Positions 1-11,000 of a DNA stretch of 64,000 bases are shown in pieces. The number at the start of each line of letters is the position of its first letter. The first letter of the stretch is position 1. The stretch is taken from positions 131,309,094-131,373,093 of the forward strand of contig NW_024609857.1 in the NCBI RefSeq assembly GCF_016920785.2. The letters run 5' to 3'. The notes under the pieces are model-generated. The model did not search any database. It had not been told where the DNA came from and was given only the letters and a program-made list of their open reading frames with translations. The stretch comes from Ixodes scapularis. Taxonomy: Eukaryota; Arthropoda; Arachnida; Ixodida; Ixodidae. The translations under genes and the position numbers were made by a program.

Positions 1-1034
1 ATATTATGTGTGTGTTGGTTTTTACTGTACACGTGCATTTGTAGCGTTCCGAAAATGATGTCGCGGACCCTCACTTGCTCCGCTAGTTCATGTTTTATGA
101 ACGATCCATTAAAGATAACACGGTTCCAATATAGCAGTTTTGTTAAGATGATGTCGGAGCAGAATGTAACGATACACTTTTTTGATATTTGCACTACTTT
201 GTTTTTTTCATCCCTCCAAACGTTGCCCTAAAATTGACATTTTTCAGCACAAATATGTTTCTAATGACAAGCGCTAGGACAATGAAATTAGCTACAGATG
301 TAGTGCTTATTATTGGTAATATTCAGGAAAAAAATTTAATGTTGTGTAAATTTTTTTTGTTTAGATATTTTATATCAGACGTAGCACTTTTTGGTGCTAC
401 GAGTCATGGTACTTCAAATGCCGCTGAGGAAATAACTAAACTATGATAAAATCTTTTACAACATTTAGAGCTACAATGGTTGCCCAAGAGGTGCCGATGG
501 CTTTTTTTCATTTTCAAAGTCATAACACTCCAGGAGCCCTTCAAACTTACCTGTTTTTGACGCATATATTTTTTGGACATCAAACAGATTTATTGGCATC
601 TAATAACATTTATTGTTTGGAATATATATAAATTGCAATTTATTAAACTTTCACAGTGATATTTCTTTGGATTTTAATAGGTGTAGAGCTTAGATAATTC
701 AAAAAACAATTAAAAACTGCGTGGGTGTTTTGTTGCGCTACCTTGCGGATGGCAGACGAACTGCTGATTTCTAATGTTCAAAAAATTTCCGTGGGCGGCG
801 TTGGCGTCTGTATCATCATCAATCTCCGTGTCTTTTTACCTTCACATTAAAAAAATATATTGTAAGATTAACCATCGATAAATGAATGGTTAAAGTAGTG
901 AGTCAGGTTAATAAATCTAAGACAAATAATTACACAAGCGTAGCGTGATATAATGTGTTCATTATTCGATATGATTGAAATCAATAAACAATAAAGACGA
1001 TGAGGAAAAGAATACACCCGAGTGCACTTCATGC
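1..1034. other. AT-rich DNA, nothing recognised
   Basis: The stretch is AT-rich with only short open frames that lack recognisable motifs or plausible codon bias. I see no tandem array, inverted repeat or gene signature. Confidence 0.5.
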
Positions 1035-1982
1035 CTAGAGTCACTAAATGAGCTTTAAAGTATCGGCACTCCGTTCCCCAAGAATTGTTTTGGGCGCCGC
1101 CATTTTTGGTCTTGTTCAGAGGAAACGCAACGGCCGATCGTCATGATCCAAAAGTGCGACTTCCTCAGCATTAGTTGCGGTGCTAGGAAGCTAATGCAAT
1201 ATTGCAATGCTCTGTCGCGGGTTGTTTAAACATTTGTGGGGGACGAAAAAGCGTTTTCTGTGATTTTAGATAAAGCTTTAGATAACTGGCAACCATGATT
1301 TTAAGCCACAATATGGCCAAGTGTCGTTACTCTGAACCGTAGCTAATTTACTGGCACAAGCGGTAACAATGAGGAAGAGGCAGGTGTCAAAAGGTAGCGG
1401 CTTGTGGAATCCACGGGGCTTACGTCATGGCCCCTCCAGGTATTAAAAGCCTCTTGAACAAGAGCATGAATAATGCCATTAAATAAGCTACGCTTTAGAG
1501 TAGCGACACTTGGCCATATTGTGGCTTAAAATCATGGTTGCCAGTTATTTGAAGCTTTCTCTGAAATCACAAGAAACGCTTTTCCGTGCTCCACTTTAAA
1601 CAGTTTGCGACAAAGCAAATCAACATTACATGAGTTTCCTAACAACGAATCTAACGCTGAAGATGTCGCACTTTTGAATCATGACGATCGGCAGTTGCGC
1701 CTGCTCTGCACAAGCACCAAAATGGCGGCGTTCACAACACTGTCGGGGAAGAGGGTGCCGATACTTTAACGCTCATTCACACTGGAAGCGGATCCGCGTT
1801 CGCAAAGCGGTTGCGAACGCGGTTGTATAAAGATCCAGTACAATTGCACGCGCACTCGATGACATCAAGTGCGCGTGCAATTGCACTGGATCTTTATACA
1901 ACCGCGTTCGCAACCGCTTTGCGAACGCGGATCCGCTTCCAGTGTGAATGAGCGGTAAGCGCCGCTCATTTATTGGCTCTAG
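1035..1982. repeat. Long imperfect foldback (inverted-repeat) element
   Basis: The left arm (about 1035-1335) and the right arm (about 1505-1982) are inverted copies of each other. Examples are GGCAACCATGATTTTAAGCC near 1290 with its complement near 1530, and the pair CACTAAATGAGC / GCTCATTTA at the outer edges. The loop is roughly 1336-1504. The right arm is interrupted near its outer end by a smaller hairpin element at 1767-1958. No coding capacity is visible, so this fits a non-autonomous foldback DNA transposon. The superfamily is not determined. Confidence 0.75.
1767..1958. mobile_element. Harbinger-like MITE hairpin with TAA target duplication
   Basis: A near-perfect palindrome centred on 1862 has arms of about 85 bp with very few mismatches. 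Each end reads CGCTCATTCACACTGG or its complement. It is flanked by TAA at 1767-1769 and TAA at 1956-1958. A 3-bp TAA/TWA duplication and a TTCACACTGG-type terminus are typical of PIF/Harbinger MITEs, so that assignment is an inference. It splits the right arm of the larger foldback, so it is the younger insertion. Confidence 0.75.
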
Positions 1983-2284
1983 TTCCCGTGAAACTCCTTT
2001 TCCCTGACTGAAACGGAAACTAAATACGAATAATACACCATAATAATAGCTTATTTAGTTATAACCAACTACACATAATGAAAGGAGGAAGCGGCCGGGT
2101 AGGAGAAACGCGGGTTTTATGTGCGACCGTTCTAACCGTCCCAAAAGAGAGAATGCGCGAGCTTTCGCTGGTTTAAAAAAGGTATCCAAAAAAAAGAGGC
2201 GGCACGCTGTGTTCTTTGTTTTTATGCGTCTAATTGCAAATTGTTGTGTGTATGTTAATACAGTCGGAAGTTAGTCTGCCTTAG

Positions 2285-2508
2285 TGGGCGTCTGGTGCCT
2301 CAGCTGTAGATGAGCCATTTAGCCAGTGCGGTACAACCGCTAGCCTGGGGTCTTTAACGTGCACCACGCAGTAGTGATACACGACCGCACGCCGGTACGA
2401 TGCTCTTCCAGATCGAAACGGGCAGGGGCGGGGTGGGTTCTGCAGCGCTAGCTTTCGCTCCAAGTGCTCCGAGCTGGTGTGCGCTATAGACCATGCACTC
2501 GGCCACCG
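2285..2508 (-). mobile_element. tRNA-derived SINE, copy A
   Basis: Read on the minus strand it begins with a tRNA-like A box (TGGCCGAGTGCATGG near 2500). It continues through GCTGCAGAACCC, CGTACCGGCGTGCGGTCGTG and GCACGTTAAAGACCCC, and ends with GCTCATCTACAG. The same order of blocks occurs at 30722-30986 and 49361-49770, which defines a dispersed family. The A box resembles Ser/Leu tRNA heads. A 15-base C run (2512-2526) abuts the 5' end. Ticks are known to carry tRNA-derived SINEs such as Ruka; whether this is that family cannot be decided here. Confidence 0.75.
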
Positions 2509-2769
2509 ACACCCCCCCCCCCCCCCTTGTGCGTCTAATTGATATACAGGTATAAGTATTTGAAGATCGACGATGGACGTCGTTCGTGTCAAGGTAATGT
2601 AGCGTAATAACATTATATAAATAATAAATTTGTTGAAGTACTGAACGACTCAATTTTTCAATTATTGGATTGTAATATGGCGGTAGGCTATTGTACTTAC
2701 TCTTGATGAAGAGCAATATGAGGTGACGAGGTAATGATTAAATAATGAGGCTCTATAAGGACGACGATT

Positions 2770-3270
2770 TTAGTGGGTGTCGAACCACAACGTACAGTGC
2801 CAGACTTGTTTCAAGTATCGTGTGCCCAAAGACTTTCTTCACCCGCAACAGAATATAGTAGAATCAATAAGGATGCTGCTTTACAACTGTACGTGGAACA
2901 GGAAAACTGCACTGTGCAGAAGTGCTGCTTCTTTTAATATGAGGGACGGATTTCTAGCAGCGTTCCCTGATTGACTACTTGGAACAAATGGCCTTGTTAA
3001 CGTAAAGTGTCCCCGTTCCAAAAAGATTCTTGAAGCATACTTAAACCGCAAAGGAGTATGAGGCGAAAAATAAGAAATAGGAGCCTGGTGTGAAAAATCC
3101 AAATCACCACCATAGCTTCTACTGTCAAATACAAGGACAGTTATACAATACACAAAGAGCGTTTTATGATTTAGTGATATTTACACTCAAGGGCATTGAT
3201 ATCCAACGTATTCGGAGGGATGACACCTTCTGGTCAACCATCCTAGAGCCTTTTCTACTGAAGTTTTACA
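2770..3270 (+). pseudogene. Decayed YqaJ-type nuclease domain
   Basis: Several frames must be combined, so this is a relic. An N-terminal part (2777-2974) contains a Cys-rich CQTCFKY start and a segment resembling the W-x-R-x-x-R-x-T region of YqaJ-domain nucleases. After a stop comes GLVNVKCPRSKKILEAY, matching the E-x-K-x-P core of the family, with Asn where the catalytic Glu is expected. A third segment (about 3110-3260) has CQIQGQL (the QxQ motif), FYDLVIFTLKGIDIQRI and FW. YqaJ domains are lambda-exonuclease-like and occur in many chelicerate and mollusc repeat proteins, probably of viral or transposon origin. Stops, a frameshift and the missing Glu argue against activity. Confidence 0.6.
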
Positions 3271-3829
3271 TGGAAGGCCCGAGTTCCGCTGAAATTCCTC
3301 ACGTAGACGAGTTGTCCGACCGAATAAACTGCCATTACTCCCGATCTGGGAATCTCTCGATCTTCGTTAGTAGGCCATAGTACCATGAGATCGAGGGGTG
3401 TGGCTCTTCGTCCGCCGAATATTGCTTCGGCGGTTTTTCTTACCGTGTAATATGAGCCCGTCGCGTGCTGCTGGAACAAGAACCTGGCGATTCTTCACTG
3501 AACTGCTTCTTCCGTCAGCTTCAAAATGGCATTGTTCTGTTTCGCACGCCATCTGTTCTGCTTGCCCGTTAGTTGCAGGATGGTATGATGCACTAATGTG
3601 ATGCCCGATGGCGTTTTTTTTTTTTCTTCGAAAACTTGTTTATTTTATTTGAAGCAAGATTTGGCGCGTTATCAGAGAAAAGTATCATTTTCGGTAAATC
3701 AAAAGTAGGTAAAAGAGACCGTAGAACGTCAATGACGTGTTTGGACGTCGTGGCAGGCATCGTGTAAACTTCCAGCCACTTAGAGAACGCATCGACCATG
3801 ACTCCGCAGATACGGATACGTTTCGCCAC
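3250..3829 (-). pseudogene. Ty3/Gypsy integrase fragment (relic)
   Basis: The minus-strand frame starting at 3829 reads VMVDAFSKWLEVYTMP and then LPKMILFSDNAPNLAS, the first and second Asp regions of a Gypsy DDE integrase core. After a T-rich slip near 3610-3630 the frames continue with YHPATNGQAEQ, which carries the third acidic residue (Glu), and then EAIFGGRRATPLDLM and VGQLVYVRNF, the C-terminal part. At least two frameshifts separate these pieces. No LTRs were found next to it. It lies directly beside the YqaJ relic and runs in the opposite direction. Confidence 0.8.
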
Positions 3830-4660
3830 CCACCGACTGAATAGTGGATCGTTTTCAGTTCCTGTTCATGATGGCGTTGGACTCAAGAAAGACTTCGAGT
3901 CTTTCCAGAAAGTTTCTGGGAACTATAATGTAACAACCTTCACAACATCTTCCGGACCCCGTGAAACACAGTATTTGGTGACGTTATTTTAGTCAGTATG
4001 TACAGCGCCAAAAAACGACAGGATTTAATCATCATTAAAATGGTGAGGTAAGTACCGTGAATCGCGAACCAGTTTACTTGGTGTCCGCTTCCACTACTGT
4101 CTTGGAAGATTGAGTCTACTGAGCGTGCATTCCTGCAGAAGAAATTTTCATTGATAGAATATTGACACGCCAATCAACATTTGATTCCTTCTTGGTAAGA
4201 TTTATTGCGAAAGCCCGTTACAACCGCCGAACCGCATTTCCCTATATCAGAGAACAATTTATACCCAGCCTGACATTCTCGCATACATCCGTTTGCTGGG
4301 CCACGCTAGTTGAGCCAGCTGAGCACAGCTGGCAGCGGCGCGAGCAAGGTTACGAGGGGAACGTGACGGTGCTCGAGCCATCCCACTGTGAACCAATGTT
4401 TCGGCCACCCCACGGGTGCGTGTCGCCACCTATTGGTTGAACTAACGCCTTGTTCAAGATGGCTGCCATGGGACCGCAGCCTTAATATTACACATTCATG
4501 AAGTTGCCGGCTGAAAAGCGAATTTGCCACGATGAACCAGGTTCAGAATAAGCACACCCTTATAGTCTGAGAGAACTACACTGATGGCGGTGTGCCATGG
4601 GCTTTGCAAAAGCGTTGAGGAAGCTAATCGTAAGCTCGCGCTGAGCAGAAACGGACTAAA
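3830..4660. other. Non-coding stretch with a YY1-like motif
   Basis: No coding region is recognised. The more GC-rich half (4290-4660) contains CAAGATGGCTGCCATG at about 4456, which resembles YY1 initiator sites of animal promoters. Similar AAGATGGCGGC sites occur near 1720 and 6836. A promoter function is only a possibility. Confidence 0.3.
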
Positions 4661-5344
4661 CTATGGCTGCCAGTGAATGCCACTTTCTGCGCCGCGAGGC
4701 GCTTGAGCGTGGAACCAATCATCTATGCGGAAGATCGCCGAAGAGCACTCACAAACTACGGCCGCTAAAACATGACAAGCAGAAATCGTCCGCTCGGACG
4801 TCTGGAAACGCAGCAGAAAAACACAGCGAAAAAGTTGCATACGAACAAGAAACGTCCTTGAAAACAAAGGTGACAACAGGGCACAAGGTTGTTTGACAAT
4901 GGACCTTTTGTAGAAACATCGGTTCGAGAGTAAATGATTCTGGTACCCTGTCTCTATTCCTTCTGGCTGAGCAGAGAGGGAAGATGGTTTCTTTGTGGTG
5001 ACTTCGGGGCAAAACATTACGCACGATGGGGACAAAGGCAAGTTTGGGGGATCCGTATCTAGGTCAAAGCGGCTCAACTGGCGAACAAGATGTGGCTGAC
5101 GTTTTGGGTGTGGAACGGGTGCGAGAGGCCTTTGGCGGGCGTTGTTTGCTAGCCACTTAGTCTCGAACCAAGTCGCGTGCCTAGGTGGCAGCACGTATTC
5201 GCCAAAAGGTCCAATAGGCAGCCCGCTTAATGTCCACGGAGAACCTGGCGGTAGCATTTTGAATGTCGGCTTTAATGTGGATTGCGGTTTCTTACTAGTG
5301 TAATATTTTGGACGTGCTCGATTTCGGTCTCCGTAAATCGACAT
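4661..5344 (-). CDS. Possible coding exon, unknown product
   Basis: This is one of the longest uninterrupted frames in the window that is not transposon-like: 227 codons, with ATG at 5344 and another in-frame ATG at about residue 30. The first 120 or so residues are rich in Pro, Lys, Arg and aromatic residues, including LPPGSPWTLSGLP and FGEYVLPPRHATWFETKWL. The second half is rich in Cys, Phe and Arg and looks less like protein. A splice donor-like AGG|GTACC near residue 130 could end a true exon. I recognise no family. The ATG context is weak, and a chance open frame remains likely. Confidence 0.22.
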   Translation of the reverse strand: MSIYGDRNRARPKYYTSKKPQSTLKPTFKMLPPGSPWTLSGLPIGPFGEYVLPPRHATWFETKWLANNARQRPLAPVPHPKRQPHLVRQLSRFDLDTDPPNLPLSPSCVMFCPEVTTKKPSSLSAQPEGIETGYQNHLLSNRCFYKRSIVKQPCALLSPLFSRTFLVRMQLFRCVFLLRFQTSERTISACHVLAAVVCECSSAIFRIDDWFHAQAPRGAESGIHWQP

Positions 5345-5783
5345 CAGTCATTTATTATGGTTCAACTTTTGACTGGAAATTAGCCCTTTTGCCAAGACCC
5401 TAGCCCATGCCACAGACACGAGAGCTCCAGATCGCTACTTTGAAATGTTCTTCCGCAGAACGAGAACTCACGCTAAAAATGCACGTCTCAAAGCCAGGAG
5501 CACAGGCTATTGGCGACCTGCGCGATCGAAAGTTTCGCTGTGGTCGGCCTTCCACTATTGGCCGAATACTTATTATGACGCCAGCAAAGGCTTTTTCATT
5601 GACGGAAAGAAGAGAAATGTAAGAACATCCATTTTGACAATGTTTGCCGTGTTTGTTTCAAATCGCAATGATTTCAAGCTTCCACCATCGTAATTACAAA
5701 CACCGTCGACCTTGTTGTTCGCAAGATTGTTACATCAAGAGAGGGAACCATGGGAGGGCACCACCAAAACTTCTAGCCGCTAA

Positions 5784-5913
5784 TACTCCGTTCATACTTA
5801 AGCTGAGACTAGAAGCTCCGCCTTCAACGATAACTTTCTGCCCTTTCTAACGGAACCAGGAACGCGCAGCTGAAGCCGGATATTCTAGTCTCAGCTTAAG
5901 GGTGATCGGAGTA
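5784..5913. repeat. Short foldback element, 30-bp arms
   Basis: Arms at 5784-5813 and 5884-5913 are inverted copies sharing CTTAAGCTGAGACTAGA, with a 70-bp loop. A third copy of the inner motif TCTCAGCTTAAG follows at about 5941, so the motif has also been duplicated directly. This is probably a small MITE. No target duplication was identified. Confidence 0.6.
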
Positions 5914-7499
5914 GAGCTCGCAGTTGCAGATATGGGCGCAGTCTCAGCTTAAGGCTGAACGTAGTTATGCACGTTCTTCGAAATCTTCAACCAGAACCTC
6001 AACCAGAGCTTTGACTCGGATAGCAACATAGACATTTTTTTTTTTTTTTTGTGCGGCGCTCATACTGTACGTTAAATACTGTCGTATGCACCTTTAAAAC
6101 TGTCATCGTGTTTTGATGCTAGAAAATCACAAGAGATCAGAAGTAGACGTCATGAATCGAGGGACTTCCTGTAAAATCTGGAAAGCTCAGCGCTTGCGGG
6201 TATAAGGAGCTAATGTTTCCACCAAAGGCCTAATTTAGTGGTGCAATCTGCCTCGAGAAACGGTAAGGCCTAGTTCTATTGCAGGAAAAAGTTAGAACGT
6301 CTTGGAGATTTTCAACGCCACATAAGCCACACCTCTTCAAAGTGTAGATAACCCAACTACTTCATTCGCACTTAGGTACATAATACCACCCAGGGGTGGA
6401 TGCAGGTATTTTGAGAGAGAGGGGGGAGGGGATGGATGGGGGATTAATTGTGTCATATGTTTGAGAATCCCTCCAACCTTTGCACGGGCTTATAATTTTA
6501 AACATACGAAGTTCAAGAGGACATCCGGACTCCCCTCTGAATCCGCGACATATACTACCAATATTTTACATTTAGAAAAATGCCTTGCCTTCATTCTTTC
6601 TAGCAAGACTGTCATTGTATTCTGTGGCAATAAACATACGACGGCAGCCGACGCAGATGACAGCATCGCAAGAAATCCTAGAGCATATACAATTACCCCA
6701 TGACAGTCTAGGGTAAGCGAAGCATATAGATTTGCTCTAGGGAAATCGGTTTTGTGGCGCTATTTCCCGATAGGCGCAGCAGGCACCCGGACGAAACCAC
6801 ACGACCCAGTCACAATGCTTACTGCGTCGATCGTAAGATGGCGGCGCAAGCGCATCTCTTGTAGTAATACCCACTCTATGTGAACATTTACCTTCGAAAC
6901 TCAACCGCTTCATAAATATTGCATTGTTAGCGCTGTTTTCGTAAGTTGGGATTTTGGGGTATGTAATGATGAATTGAAAGCCTAATGTTCGCTACCATTT
7001 TTGCAGCATGGAATTGCTAGCGCTGGTGTGACTACTCACGAAGTTCTGATGCAGAAAACGAGGATGAAATATTGGAATCAGTACTGGAGTGTTTTTCCTG
7101 GTACCGGAAACAACGAGTTCTTAATGTTCCGGTAAGGAAGATCCGGCGCCCACGTAGTCCTGCGCGCATGCTCGAGTGTTACCATCACAGGATATTATGG
7201 CTCTGTCTGTACAATTATGATATTTTTATAGTGTTTGCGTTATCTATACAATTTGCAAAATTGTGCAGCGTGCACCCTCATATCTTTGAAGTGCACACAA
7301 GCATAATATCCTTGTTTCAAAACGAATATAACTGAGCAAAGCACACTGCACTAAATATAATACTTACGCATATTAAAACTGAACAATACCCAGTTTAATT
7401 AAAGCATTGGCCACCTACATGTATTCACTAACGCTAATGACAACCAAGCAACTTTAGGTAACACGCTGTAGGTATCACGCTGTTATAGCGAAGCGATCT
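5914..7499. other. Mostly unannotated DNA, one candidate exon inside
   Basis: Apart from a T14 run near 6040, a YY1-like AAGATGGCGGCGCAAG at about 6835 and the candidate exon at 7007-7131, I see no recognisable feature. Composition is near-average to AT-rich. Confidence 0.35.
7007..7131 (+). CDS. Possible internal exon, unknown gene
   Basis: A pyrimidine-rich acceptor (CTACCATTTTTGCAG, ending at 7006) and a good donor (CCG|GTAAGG) bracket 125 bp. The frame beginning at 7007 is open throughout and includes MKYWNQYWSVFPGTGNN. Another frame is open after one early stop and reads SSDAENEDEILESVLECF, which looks at least as protein-like. No family is recognised. The case rests on splice signals alone, which occur often by chance. 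Confidence 0.18.
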
Positions 7500-7924
7500 A
7501 AAATCCGGGGCGGGGTGGTCATACCATACCCGCGTTCCGCAACGGCCCAGGATACCGTGCGCGACTCAATCTAAGTGTCAGCGTTCCGTCCCGTCTAGGT
7601 GCATCCCGGCTTTAGGAACTCATAGGCCCTCGGAGGGGGCGGCGGTTCAACGAGCAAGCCCGCTTGAATCGTTCGCGCCTCAAGACAAGCTGGACGGAAT
7701 GTCTCCTGCCTCATCCCCGAACGGGTCGTGACGCGGCATAACTTATGAAAAGTCTTGCTGCCACTGCCACGACCAGCCAGAGTGAAATCGTAAACGCAAC
7801 CGATACACCACACCCTCTAGGGACCACCACCCTGAAGGGGGAGCTTTCCTTCTGCACTTCGTCGTTAATTGGAATGGCGCGACGCACCAAGCCGCTTTGG
7901 TCTAGCAGATACGAATCGTAGTGC

Positions 7925-8125
7925 TCATTAACTCGCCTGCCAGCGTTCCCGATGTAAACTGCCGCTTCCGAAATGTTTTCTACACCCGCTGAAAACTCGT
8001 CCACCAACGTTCCCGGTGTCAACTGCTATTCTTGCAATTTTTCCGACATCCGCTGACAAACTCGTCCGCCAGCGTTCCCGGCGTCAACTGCTATTCCCAC
8101 ATTTGTTTTCCGACACCCGGTTACA
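7925..8125 (+). repeat. Three diverged tandem units of about 65 bp
   Basis: Three successive units share ACTCGYCYRCCARCGTTCCCG, a TCAACTGC block and a terminal CGACAYCCGST. Divergence between units is substantial, so the array is old. Confidence 0.7.
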
Positions 8126-8333
8126 AGACTCTACCTGCTCCTCGGGCCTCGACGTTGCTCACCCCTTCACCCCGAGCCATAATTTTTATCCCTTCGTGCC
8201 GTGTCCTCTGTCTTCAACGAGCCCTGGCAGTTTGACCTCCTGCCAGCTGCTATCCTGCCTTCCAGTGAACGTGGGGTGCCTCTCCTCCACCGCCGAAGAC
8301 GAATTTCTTACATCTTTCCCGCACACCTCGTCA

Positions 8334-8360
8334 CCCCCCCCCCCCCCCCCCCCCCCCCCC
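8334..8360. repeat. Poly(C) tract, 27 bases
   Basis: An uninterrupted run of 27 C lies within the GC-rich island. It is one of several long C/G homopolymers in the window. Confidence 0.95.
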
Positions 8361-9140
8361 AATCCCCAAGTGCATCACCTCTTCCCAATCGCTAGTTTGG
8401 CGTGCTCCAGAGAGCGCGTCCGCGACCTGGTCCTCCGAGTCCTTTGGGTACTCGAATCGAGGAGACCCCTGCTGAGCTCTGCTCTGAGTCAAGTCGCCAA
8501 CAGACATTGTCTCGACGGGCGAGGCATGCCGACGGGGCCCCACGTTGGACGCGCAATTTTTATGAGAGGTCGCTCTACAATAATTGCCACCCGATCGGTT
8601 TGTGCTTTGCTCGCCTCCAAAGAAATAACAATACAACGGGAAGACAGCGAATGGGTTTGCTGTACTTCCCGGTTGCCCGCCCTCGGGAGCCTGCAGTCCT
8701 GACCCGCCAACCCTAGTTGTCGCCTTTCGTTCAGAGCTCGCATTCGGAGTTTGTGTCTAGGCCTGCGGATCGTCGTTCCTACGACAGTGCAGTGTAGGCT
8801 AGCTGTTCCGGGATATCATAGCTTGAGTCTAGCTGCGGAACCACTCCAGGATCGTCATGGTCTAGGCCGGTATGGCAAGGGATCGCCGTTCCCGCCGGTC
8901 CTGATCCGAACCTCGCTGGTGAACCGCTCCAGGGACCATGGACCAGACCGGCTGCATCGTTCCTGCCCGGCCACAGCCTCGCGCAGCATGCTCTCTCCGA
9001 CGCCAGCTCGTGTCTCTTCGGCTAACCCCTTCTCACGCGCCCTCTGCTCTGTAGTCTTCCACCCTGGTTCCCACAAACTTTGTCCCAAAAATACACATTT
9101 CGCGGCAAATTACTTTTCTCGAAGTCGTCAAAGCCTGTAA

Positions 9141-10290
9141 GAATGTCAAAAGTGTTTTGCGTCCCAAAGCAATTCGATTAAAAGGCAGAAATATGATTTT
9201 TGCGAATTTCTAATGCACATATTTGATATTTTTTACCAATTATTTAAATAGTTTACGGTTTTGTGCATATCTTTGATCGTCGAGAGGTTTCTATCTATAA
9301 AACCTCCAACATTTTTCACACGTGCTTAAAACTTTTAGTGGAAAATTTCAAATCTTTTGTTATGAATGCTTATTCGACCACAAATCAATCTCTGTGATAT
9401 ATATATATATATATATTTGTGACCCCCATTGTATATTGCAAGGTATGACTTACTCGCCATTTTCTTGTTTTAATGACCCCACTTTTTCTCCAGAGACCCA
9501 AAAGCAACAACGGCAATCCAATCAATGTATGACCTCTACATGAACCGACTGTGTGAGTGACTTCACCTTTACCTCCGCCACTTCACTACTAATATCATGG
9601 AGAGTCCACAATGTTAGAGAATTAAGTAGTGTCATTCTCTTCGGTAACCGGCTTATATCACATAAAAAAAAATCAATCAGGTGGGAATGGCAGCGGGAGC
9701 GCTGTTCAACTTAGAAAATGATATATCCTCCACCAGCATTTGAAAATATTGCTGGCAAACCAATAGAGTTGTAAGGCTAATTTCAATACTAAACAAGTGA
9801 TAAACGATGTTACGCGACTGTGAGGAGCAACTATCTACAGTTGATAGGCATTTTGCGTTCGGGTGAATAGGGTGTGTGTCACCCTTTAGCAAATTTGTAT
9901 ACTTGTATTATAAAGACAAAATTCTCGATACCTGGCAATATTTCACCTTAAAACATTCTATGAAAGAGAAATAATATTATTACACAGGCTTACATCAGAA
10001 CGATTTTCTCGACGGTATAACACTTGCGTAGAAACTTCACTTCAAGTACGAAGGTGACAAAAAGAAAACTGCCTGCATTTAGTCTTGTAGTCTCACCTAA
10101 TCGGTGGGTCCTAATTTCAGAAGTAAGTTTCAAGCAGAAATTATACCTGCGTACTAATTAAAGGGTCGAGGCAACAATTCTTTTTTCTTTGAGTAAATAC
10201 CACAAAATTATTCTTTGACATTCATACATACTTTGATGATAAGTGTTTGCTGTTTTTATTGCTCCTATTCTAAGTTTTTTAACTTGTACC
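9141..10290. other. AT-rich DNA with one AT microsatellite
   Basis: A short (AT)n tract lies at about 9397-9417. Otherwise no coding potential or repeat structure is recognised. Confidence 0.5.
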
Positions 10291-10294
10291 TTGC

Positions 10295-11000
10295 GCAGGG
10301 ACAATTTTTTAAACTTTGTAAGTTCTCTGTCGCGATTCCATTTTCTAAATTCGGTGTTTTTGGGTTAGTCTATAATGACCATCCTGTTTCATTGTTATGT
10401 GGATTAGCAAAACTGTCTGAACAAGTTTGAACTCGATAATATTTGAAGTTCAACACGGTTCTTTCAAGGGTAGCGTTGTGCAATCATATATATGCTCGTT
10501 TTTGGATTACACTGCTCTTATTCTTTGCACTAGAGGGCTAGTTGTCACTATTTTTGATGTGTCAAAAGCGTTTGACAGTGTAATTCGTGAGTAGTTGTTA
10601 CATAAACTAGACTTGTCTGGTCTCAGCACACATATGTGTGACTTGTTTACTAGCTATCTGAGCGGTCGTCGCAATTCCGTTCGCGTTTTTGACAGTTACT
10701 CTGACGAATTTACTTCAAGATCCCCCAAAGCGCAAGCCTGGTACCGCTTTTGTTTTTCTTGTTTATAAACAATATTGTTCATGGTGTAACCGATGAAAAG
10801 ATTCTTCTATTTGTGGATGACGTTAAGCTTTTTTTAGATGTGAAGTTGGTATCTGATTCTTATCGCCTTCAAGGCGACATAGAACGTGCTTTGAAATGGT
10901 GCTCCACAAACTGCTTATCACTTGAGGGGGTCTTACCCTGCTCGTCACTCACGAGCAAATTTTGCTACACAAACCTGAATTTCAAGAATGCACGAGAGTA
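10295..11000 (+). pseudogene. Non-LTR retrotransposon RT relic, Jockey/CR1-like
   Basis: A decayed reverse transcriptase is spread over three segments. Segment 1 (about 10365-10427) reads HPVSLLCGLAKLSEQV, the RPxSLLxxxxKLxE start of RT. Segment 2 (about 10450-10740) reads QHGSFKG, then VVTIFDVSKAFDSV, which has the first catalytic Asp, then SYLSGRRNSVRV. An in-frame TAG lies at 10592-10594. After a frameshift near the PQGSVLGPLLF region, segment 3 (10750 onwards) reads FLFINNIVHG and then LLFVDDVKLF, where FVDD stands for the usual FADD/YADD catalytic box, and ends with the WCxxNxLSL motif. No endonuclease domain or 3' tail is visible. Confidence 0.85.

Larger units (their letters stand above)
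7500..9140. other. GC-rich island with internal repeats, perhaps a retroelement leader or LTR
   Basis: This 1.6-kb block is distinctly more GC-rich than its flanks. It has long open frames on both strands (for example 8016-8702 plus, 228 codons), but these encode low-complexity Pro/Ser-rich sequence running through a C27 tract, and I do not call them genes. It contains three diverged tandem units (7925-8125) and a two-fold internal repeat near 8840-8980 sharing GAACCRCTCCAGG. Composition and repeats would suit the untranslated part of a retroelement. No RT, gag or LTR ends were found. Confidence 0.35.

Noticed and set aside
8016..8702. 228-codon plus-strand gene
   Set aside because: It runs through a C27 tract and low-complexity Ser/Pro sequence, overlaps open frames on the other strand, and shows no domain.
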